Below are positions 6,822-11,544 of a stretch of DNA of 11,544 nucleotides, piece by piece (within the stretch, counting starts at the first letter, position 1; every line of letters begins with the position of its first letter). The notes beneath the pieces were generated by a model. That model did not search any database. It was not told the origin of the DNA and saw only the letters and a program-made list of their open reading frames with translations. Both the position numbers and the translations under genes were made by a program. Source of the DNA: Anaerolineales bacterium UBA2232 (lineage in GTDB: Bacteria; Chloroflexota; Anaerolineae; UBA2200); NCBI GenBank assembly GCA_002348045.1, contig DDYO01000042.1, positions 12,248-23,791 of the forward strand, in the 5' to 3' direction.

Positions 6822-8594
6822 ATGGGTAAGGAGCGTACTCTCTGTCTTAGGCTGACGGTCACGATGGTGCTGGTCCTGGCTGCGCTCGCGCCCGCTTGGC
6901 TGGGCACACAAGCGGGGGCTGCCAGTGCCGATCACCCGGGTCCCTACGTGGTCACCCTGCAGCAGGGCGTGGCGGGCTACACGGGGAGCATGGATACGCG
7001 GATTACCTCGTGGTTTCCCGACAAGAATTTTGGCGACGACTTTGAGTTGATCCTTGGCGAATCGGGGCTGATTCGATCCCTCATCCGCTTCGATGTCACG
7101 AGCATTCCCTTCAGCGCCTACATCGAAGAAGCTTTGCTCTCCGTCGAGGTATTCAACTACACAAGGGGCCAGGGACCGTTGGTGATTCCCGTATATCCGG
7201 TCATCCGGGGCTGGAAGCAAATGGAGGCCACATGGAACCGGGCGACGACGACCCAACTCTGGGGATTGCCCGGGTGCGACGACACCTACACTGATCGCTC
7301 CCTTATCTACGAAGATGTCCAGACCGTCACGGGCACCGGCTGGTATACGTGGAACGTGACCTCGGCCGCCCAGCTGTGGGTCTATGATGACTATGAGAAC
7401 AAAGGCATCGTGTTCGGGCAGCTAAACCCTGAGGTATTGGGCGAGGCGGATGTCTTCTCTGCTGAGTATGCTGGACCGAAGCAGAGGCCGCGGCTGACCA
7501 TCAAGTACTGGATGGGTACGCCGCCAGCAACGGCCACGGCGACGGCGACCAATACGCGAACAGCAACGGCGACCAGCACAGCCACGTCCACGGCCACGTC
7601 TACGGTGACGATGACGCCGACATCGACGGCCACAGCGACGGCGACGGCGACGAATACAAGGCCGCCGACATGGACGCCGACGGCGACGAGCAGCTCGACA
7701 CCCACGGAGACGGCTACGCCTACATCGACGGGCACGTCTACGGCGACGGCGACGGCTACCTCAACGGCGACGAATACGGCCACGCCGACGGCAACTGCTA
7801 CGGAGACGGCGACGCCGGAGGCCACGGCTACAAGCACGGCGACGGGTACGGCTACGGCGACGGCAACGGTAACCGCCACGCCGACGGAGACGGCGGTGCC
7901 AACGTGGACGCCGATTCCGCGCACGTACTACGTGTACCTGCCCAAGGTCACGCGTCGCTGGCCAGTAGAGTGTATCGAATGGTACAGGCCGTACGAAGAT
8001 CACTTTGTGGACCCGAACCTGGGTGGGTGGCACACCAGCATGGCCGAGGGGTCCTACCGGGTTTCGAGCAGCGTGATACACATGTGGACCCAGGACTTTA
8101 TGGATCGTTTTCCCCTGGTGTGGCAGAACGATCTATTCCACGATGCTGGTGACGACTTTGCCTTTGAGGCGCGGTTCCGTTACTCGGACTTTACGGCCTA
8201 CGGGACAACGATCGGGCTGAACTCGGCGGCGTATGACGGCACGCGGTATCCAGCCAGTCCTGCTCCACTGCCGAATCTTGAGGACATCATGAACATCCAC
8301 CACGTGGTGGACCCGACAGGGAACGTGTTCCGGTTTGACATCTCGATGTTCAGAGGGGCAGTGGTGTGGCACGGGACGCCAGGGGACACGGAGTGGCATG
8401 TGGTGCGGGTGACTTTGGAGAAAGGCAGCCTGTACACGCTGTATGTAGATGGGCAGCGGATAGGGCGTGTGCTCTCTGCTGTGCGGCCGTCGAGCATCTA
8501 CATAGGGAATCCCACCATACAACCTTTCGATGGTGCCTGGACCAATATCTATGTAGACTATATCTTTGTCGAGCGCTGCAAGACCTGGGGCTAG
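6822..8594 (+). CDS. Secreted DNRLRE-domain protein with Thr/Ala-rich linker and LamG-like C-terminus (copy A)
   Basis: A 590-residue exported protein. The signal peptide covers about 1-36 (basic n-region, core [14 protein letters not shown], likely cut before DHPGPY). A DNRLRE-type beta-sandwich (about 40-230) shows the family pattern: [16 protein letters not shown], then [24 protein letters not shown], and [14 protein letters not shown] low-complexity linker rich in TAT, TNT and PT (236-366) ends in [13 protein letters not shown]. The C-terminal domain (about 378-590) looks like a LamG/concanavalin beta-sandwich, with [12 protein letters not shown] and [24 protein letters not shown]. No LPXTG, membrane anchor or catalytic site is visible. 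A role in surface binding or glycan attachment is inferred from domain types only. It is the longer of two tandem paralogues and is followed by a palindromic terminator. Domain names rest on pattern recognition without a profile search. Confidence 0.85.
   Translation: MGKERTLCLRLTVTMVLVLAALAPAWLGTQAGAASADHPGPYVVTLQQGVAGYTGSMDTRITSWFPDKNFGDDFELILGESGLIRSLIRFDVTSIPFSAYIEEALLSVEVFNYTRGQGPLVIPVYPVIRGWKQMEATWNRATTTQLWGLPGCDDTYTDRSLIYEDVQTVTGTGWYTWNVTSAAQLWVYDDYENKGIVFGQLNPEVLGEADVFSAEYAGPKQRPRLTIKYWMGTPPATATATATNTRTATATSTATSTATSTVTMTPTSTATATATATNTRPPTWTPTATSSSTPTETATPTSTGTSTATATATSTATNTATPTATATETATPEATATSTATGTATATATVTATPTETAVPTWTPIPRTYYVYLPKVTRRWPVECIEWYRPYEDHFVDPNLGGWHTSMAEGSYRVSSSVIHMWTQDFMDRFPLVWQNDLFHDAGDDFAFEARFRYSDFTAYGTTIGLNSAAYDGTRYPASPAPLPNLEDIMNIHHVVDPTGNVFRFDISMFRGAVVWHGTPGDTEWHVVRVTLEKGSLYTLYVDGQRIGRVLSAVRPSSIYIGNPTIQPFDGAWTNIYVDYIFVERCKTWG
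7527..7919 (+). repeat. Low-complexity Thr/Ala/Pro linker repeat, copy A
   Basis: Imperfect tandem units of ACGGCGACG and close variants encode about 131 residues of ATATATNT/PTSTATAT type, codons 236-366. Because of the codon pattern all three forward frames and the reverse strand stay largely open, creating false open frames. The first third (7527-7658) differs from copy B and accounts for the whole length difference; the rest is nearly identical between copies. Confidence 0.85.
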
Positions 8595-8609
8595 ATGAGG
8601 GGTAAGACA

Positions 8610-8647
8610 ACACGCCGCTGACCGTACGGTCAGCGGCGTGTTTCTTT
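8610..8647 (+). terminator. Perfect-palindrome rho-independent terminator of copy A
   Basis: The arm ACACGCCGCTGACCGT (8610-8625) is followed directly by its exact reverse complement (8626-8641), then TTTCTTT. The RNA would form a 14-bp GC-rich stem with a GTAC-derived four-base loop, 15 nt after the stop codon. The left half recurs at the window end after copy B. Confidence 0.85.
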
Positions 8648-9180
8648 GTACGAGAGGTCGAGGACAGCTACCTTCTTTGGCGAAGGACAAGGGGCCACCG
8701 CACGCGCCAGGCGGGTTGCAGGGATCCGCCAGTGCCCTCGCGGCAGTCTCAAGGGGTTGCCAGGAGCTGGCTGCGGGGGAGCCAAGCATGACTTGGGGCT
8801 TTGGTGATTGGCCGGGCAAACAGAGACCCGCCCAGGGTATCACGGCCGTGCTCTGTGCATGGGCAAGACCCTGCTCAGAGCGGCTGCTCTGGAACAAACA
8901 GAGCGCCGGGACGCGAGACGAGACCCAGCCGACTTTCGATGACACCCCCCTCCGACTTTGGTAGGCAGCTCAGACGAAAGCCACCTGAGGCCGCCGTGAG
9001 GCGGTCTCTTTCTGTGTAGCCCGAGATCAACCTTTCTCCCGATGGCAGGGCATGGAGTGGCCTGTATGATGGTAGGGCAAGACAACGCGACAGGCTGTTG
9101 GCGCGGTGGTCTGGCGCGCGCCGGTGTTGGCCGAGGACCGAAGGGTCGAAGTTTGCGGGTGGAGCACACCACGAACTAGG
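8648..9180. other. Long stretch without a recognisable gene
   Basis: No reading frame here on either strand gives a protein with recognisable family features or a credible ribosome binding site; the longest ones are rich in residues typical of GC-driven chance frames. It holds a terminator-like hairpin at 8987-9013. The rest could be decayed sequence or an untranslated RNA; nothing more specific can be supported. Confidence 0.5.
8987..9013 (+). terminator. Terminator-like hairpin with GTGA loop
   Basis: GAGGCCGCC (8987-8995) pairs with GGCGGTCTC (9000-9008), including one G-U pair, around a GTGA (GNRA-type) tetraloop, and is followed by TTTCT. No gene that it would end is recognisable just upstream, so it may close an unknown short transcript or act as a backup behind copy A. 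Confidence 0.5.
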
Positions 9181-9377
9181 ATGTGCTTTAAGGCAAGTGG
9201 AAGGAAATGCAGGGTCAGGTCAGAGATCGGTGGGGCAAACTCACTGACGACGAGCTAGCCGAGGCGGCTAGTAGAGCCGATCAGTTCATCGGCCTGCTCT
9301 GGCAAGGATAGGGCTGCAACAGAGAGCACGCGGGCGAATTCAGCCGGCGGATGGAACAGGCCAAGCTTGACGAGTAG
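9181..9377 (+). pseudogene. CsbD-family general stress protein, broken by an in-frame stop
   Basis: In one frame from 9192 the sequence reads GKWKEMQGQVRDRWGKLTDD and continues ELAEAASRADQFIGLLWQG, the typical CsbD/YjbJ pattern (GxWKq.kGkvkerWGKLTDDdl...rdqL.Gk.Qe). A TAG at 9309-9311 falls exactly where the family has the Tyr of its YG motif, and homologous-looking sequence resumes as GCNREHAGEFSRRMEQAKLDE up to a TAG at 9375-9377, giving the usual total length of about 60 residues. At the front a TAA (9189-9191) separates this frame from ATG 9181; adding one base there would join them as M-C-F-K-G-K-W. CsbD proteins are small hydrophilic stress-induced proteins of unclear mechanism. A 34-residue peptide from ATG 9207 could still be made, but the gene looks decayed. 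A sequencing error is the main alternative. Confidence 0.7.
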
Positions 9378-9663
9378 GGCCGTATGCAGAGTGCGCGAAT
9401 TGGGCTGCTGAATGCCAGGCTTGAGGCCCAGTGGCCCTTCCTGGCGGGGAAGCGGCGCCATCTATCCGGGAGCACCAGGGCGGCGGAATCACATCGAGCA
9501 CCACGCGACGATCCCTGGCGACAGTGACCCAGAATCTCGGGCTTGCAGCAACACGGAGGCATGAGCTGGAGGCCCTGGCGGGTCTTGTTGTTGCGTGCCA
9601 CCGCAGATTTGCAGCAAACGGAGCCTCCGGTGGCGTTGTCCGATGTCTTGGATCAAAAAGGCA
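9378..9663. other. Region between the broken csbD and the copy B promoter
   Basis: No gene is supported. The frame of the csbD remnant continues past its second TAG for 49 codons to a TGA at 9525, starting with a segment (MQSARIGLLNARLEAQW) that looks faintly like helical coding sequence, but no family is recognised. Other open frames here give chance-like proteins. Confidence 0.4.
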
Positions 9664-9692
9664 TTGACAGGGGCAGCGCCAGCGGGTATAAT
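9664..9692 (+). promoter_or_regulatory. Full-consensus sigma-70 promoter for copy B
   Basis: TTGACA (9664-9669), a spacer of exactly 17 nt, then TATAAT (9687-9692): all twelve bases match consensus. An A-run (AAAAA, about 9655-9659) lies just upstream. Transcription should start near 9699, giving a leader of about 118 nt to ATG 9817. No comparable sequence precedes copy A. Confidence 0.85.
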
Positions 9693-9805
9693 GGTAAACA
9701 AAGCGTAGAGTCTGCGTATCCATTGAACGGAATGGCGGCAGCTCAGAGGCTCCGTATCTAGGGCGTCGATGCTTGACTGGTCACAGCGAGAGCGCTAGTG
9801 ATACC

Positions 9806-9812
9806 AAGGAGG
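9806..9812 (+). promoter_or_regulatory. Ribosome binding site of the second DNRLRE gene
   Basis: AAGGAGG with 4 nt to ATG 9817, identical in sequence and spacing to that of copy A. It marks the left end of the recognisable duplication, because the sequence further upstream is unrelated between the copies. Confidence 0.8.
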
Positions 9813-9816
9813 AAGC

Positions 9817-11514
9817 ATGGGTAAGGAGCATACTGTCTGGCTGAGGTTAGTGGCGACTCTGATGCTGGTCCTGGCTGCGCTTGCACCGGCCTGGTTGGGC
9901 ACTCAGGCCGAGGTCACTGGTGCTGACCACCCTGGACCTTACGTGGTCACCCTGCAGCAGGGTGTGGCGGGCTACACGGGGTGCACGGATACGCGGATTA
10001 CCTCGTGGTTTCCCGACAAGAATTTTGGCGACGACTTTGAGTTGATCCTTGGCGAATCGGGGCTGATTCGATCCCTCATCCGCTTCGATGTCACGAGCAT
10101 TCCCTTCAATGCCTACATCGAAGAAGCCTTGCTCTCCGTCGAGGTATCCAACTACATGAAGGGTCAGGCGCACTTGGAGATTCCCGTCTATCCGGTCATC
10201 CGGGGCTGGAAGCAGATGCAAGCCACATGGAACCGGGCGACGACGACCCAACTCTGGGGATTGCCCGGGTGCGACGACACCTACACTGATCGCTCCCCTA
10301 TCTACGAAGATGTGCAGACCATCAAGTCGACTGGCTGGTATACGTGGAACGTGACCTCGGCTGCCCGGCTGTGGGTCTATGATGACTTTTCTAATGAAGG
10401 GGTCATCTTCGGGCAGCTTAACCCTGAGGTCTCGGGTGAGGCGGACGTCTTCTCGGCTGAGTATGCTGGACCGAAGCAGAGGCCTCGGTTGACCATCAAG
10501 TACTGGATGGGCACGCCGCCAGCAACGGCAACATCCACCGTGCCTCCACCGACCAACACTGCAACGGCCACCAGTACAAGGCCGCCGACATGGACGCCGA
10601 CGGCGACGAGCAGCTCAACACCCACGGAGACGGCTACGCCAACATCGACGGGGACGTCTACGGCGACGGCGACGGCTACCTCAACGGCGACGAATACGGC
10701 CACGCCGACGGCAACTGCTACGGAGACGGCGACCCCGGAGGCCACGGCTACTGGCACGGCGACGGGTACGGCCACGGCGACGGCAACGGTAACCGCCACG
10801 CCGACGGAGACCGCGGTGCCAACATGGACGCCGATTCCGCGCACGTACTACGTGTACCTGCCCAAGATCACGCGTCGCTGGCCCGTGGAGTGTTTGGAAT
10901 GGTGGAGGCCTTTTGAGGATCACTTTGTGGATCCGAACCTGGGTGGGTGGTACACCAGCATGGCGGAGGGGTCCTACCGGGTTTCGAGCAGCGTGATACA
11001 CATGTGGACGCAAGAGTACATGGACCGGTTCCCGCTAGTATGGCGAAACGACTTGTTCTACAACGCTGGTGACGACTTTGCCTTCGAGGCCCGGTTCCGT
11101 TACTCGGACTTTACGGCTTACGGGACAACGATCGGGCTGAACTCGGCGGCGTACGACGGCACGCGGTATCCTGCTGGTCCTGGCTTTCACCCGAATCTTG
11201 AGGACATCATGAACATCCACCACGTGGTGGACCCGACAGGGAACGTGTTCCGGTTTGACATCTCGATGTTCAGAGGGGCAGTGGAGTGGCACGGGACGCC
11301 AGGGGACACGGAGTGGCATGTGGTGCGGGTGACGTTGGAGAAAGGCAGCCTGTACACGCTGTATGTGGATGGGCTGCGAATTGGGCGTGTGCTCTCTGCT
11401 GTGCGGCCGTCAAGCATTTACATAGGCAATCCGACGATTCAGCTCTATGATGGTGGTTGGACCAATATCTACGTCGACTACATTTATATTGAGAACTGCA
11501 AGACCTGGGGCTAG
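9817..11514 (+). CDS. Secreted DNRLRE-domain protein with Thr/Ala-rich linker and LamG-like C-terminus (copy B)
   Basis: A 565-residue paralogue of the protein at 6822-8594 with the same order: signal peptide (about 1-36), DNRLRE-type domain (about 40-230), Thr/Ala/Pro linker (236-341), YYVYLPK motif and LamG-like domain (about 353-565). By my count 21 of 199 residues differ in the first domain and 22 of about 224 from RTYYVYLPK to the end, so both are near 90% identical. The 25-residue shortfall lies entirely in the front of the linker. Changes cluster, for example around residues 113-122 and 183-189, and many in the C-terminal domain swap one aromatic for another. Copy B has an extra cysteine at residue 56 (Ser in copy A). 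It has its own consensus promoter, so it is probably expressed independently. No enzymatic motif is seen; an extracellular binding role is inference. Confidence 0.85.
   Translation: MGKEHTVWLRLVATLMLVLAALAPAWLGTQAEVTGADHPGPYVVTLQQGVAGYTGCTDTRITSWFPDKNFGDDFELILGESGLIRSLIRFDVTSIPFNAYIEEALLSVEVSNYMKGQAHLEIPVYPVIRGWKQMQATWNRATTTQLWGLPGCDDTYTDRSPIYEDVQTIKSTGWYTWNVTSAARLWVYDDFSNEGVIFGQLNPEVSGEADVFSAEYAGPKQRPRLTIKYWMGTPPATATSTVPPPTNTATATSTRPPTWTPTATSSSTPTETATPTSTGTSTATATATSTATNTATPTATATETATPEATATGTATGTATATATVTATPTETAVPTWTPIPRTYYVYLPKITRRWPVECLEWWRPFEDHFVDPNLGGWYTSMAEGSYRVSSSVIHMWTQEYMDRFPLVWRNDLFYNAGDDFAFEARFRYSDFTAYGTTIGLNSAAYDGTRYPAGPGFHPNLEDIMNIHHVVDPTGNVFRFDISMFRGAVEWHGTPGDTEWHVVRVTLEKGSLYTLYVDGLRIGRVLSAVRPSSIYIGNPTIQLYDGGWTNIYVDYIYIENCKTWG
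10522..10839 (+). repeat. Low-complexity Thr/Ala/Pro linker repeat, copy B
   Basis: Imperfect ACGGCGACG-type units encode about 106 residues (codons 236-341). The front part is short and proline-rich ([19 protein letters not shown]) where copy A has 44 residues; from [13 protein letters not shown] onward the two copies differ at about nine nucleotides in some 290. Confidence 0.85.
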
Positions 11515-11529
11515 ATGAAGGGTAAGACA

Positions 11530-11544
11530 ACACGCCGCTGACCG
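11530..11544 (+). terminator. Left arm of the copy B terminator (cut by window end)
   Basis: ACACGCCGCTGACCG, identical to 8610-8624 and in the same place 15 nt after the stop codon. The second arm would lie beyond the window; its presence is inferred from copy A. Confidence 0.65.

Larger units (their letters stand above)
6811..8647 (+). repeat. Duplicated unit, copy A (partner 9806-11544)
   Basis: The similarity between copies begins at the ribosome binding site, spans the whole coding region and extends through TAG, a near-identical 15-nt spacer (one difference) and the terminator arm. The second unit is cut by the window edge at 11544, equivalent to 8624. One run of 122 nt (6992-7113 versus 9987-10108) is identical by eye. 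Confidence 0.85.
9806..11544 (+). repeat. Duplicated unit, copy B (partner 6811-8647)
   Basis: Direct repeat partner of the copy A unit, in the same orientation, starting about 3 kb further on. It runs to the last base of the window, so its right end is not seen. Confidence 0.85.

Noticed and set aside
7527..7919. Possible CRISPR array or tandem repeat locus
   Set aside because: The units are short, imperfect and continuous without unique spacers, and they lie in frame within a coding sequence.
7391..7924. Minus-strand open frame of Val/Ala repeats (also at 10377-10844)
   Set aside because: Reverse complement of the same linker repeat; low complexity with no ribosome binding site and antisense to a well-supported gene.
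7670..8152. Forward open frame rich in YGDGDG and HADGD, looking like a calcium-binding RTX repeat protein
   Set aside because: It is the shifted frame of the ACGGCGACG linker repeat and runs into the LamG-like domain out of frame. The real frame has a signal peptide and recognisable domains on both sides.
8297..8310. 14-bp palindrome CCACCACGTGGTGG in the LamG-like domain, also in copy B
   Set aside because: It is inside an identical coding stretch (HHVV) and is best explained by codon choice; no reason to call it an operator.
8638..8964. 108-residue forward open frame after the terminator
   Set aside because: It starts inside the terminator tail, has no ribosome binding site, and its composition is chance-like.
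9340..9723. 127-residue minus-strand open frame between csbD remnant and copy B
   Set aside because: Arg/Pro/Ala-rich chance frame in GC-rich DNA, overlapping the consensus promoter, with no recognisable family.

Overview
The window is GC-rich bacterial DNA and most resembles a member of the Chloroflexota (Anaerolineae-like). The main reason is a pair of secreted proteins with long Thr/Ala/Pro linkers (TATATNT/PTATPT style) that run into a Tyr-rich 'YYVYLPK' motif, a style common in exported proteins of that phylum. Supporting signs are strong GGAGG ribosome binding sites, sigma-70-like promoters, an MscL with a C-terminal zinc ribbon and an SDR-type threonine dehydrogenase. The phylum call is inference, not proof.

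Layout, left half (1-4420). A 5'-truncated alpha/beta hydrolase (1-1074, +) is followed 16 nt later by a 709-residue molybdopterin oxidoreductase of the DMSO reductase family (1091-3220, +). This probable two-gene operon converges on an NAD-dependent L-threonine 3-dehydrogenase (3217-4194, -); the two genes share a single CTAG as overlapping stop codons. The 226-nt gap 4195-4420 holds two divergent promoters, one for the dehydrogenase and one for the next operon.

Middle (4421-6551). mscL overlaps by 20 nt a small multi-pass membrane protein of LiaF/DUF5668 type. A lipoprotein with a carboxypeptidase-regulatory-like domain and two fibronectin-III-like repeats follows. This begins a run of envelope and secreted proteins that continues to the window edge.

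Right half (6552-11544). Two paralogous secreted proteins (590 and 565 residues) each have a signal peptide, a DNRLRE-type domain, a low-complexity linker and a C-terminal LamG/concanavalin-like domain. They are arranged in tandem, each with its own upstream region. The duplicated unit runs from the ribosome binding site to a perfect-palindrome terminator; the second terminator is cut by the window end. Outside the linker the proteins are about 90% identical by my count, but the differences are patchy: long stretches have no nucleotide change, which suggests gene conversion. The roughly 1.2 kb between them contains a second terminator-like hairpin, a broken CsbD-family stress gene, and a full-consensus sigma-70 promoter (TTGACA-17-TATAAT) driving the second copy. 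No CRISPR array, tRNA, rRNA, transposase or phage gene was seen.
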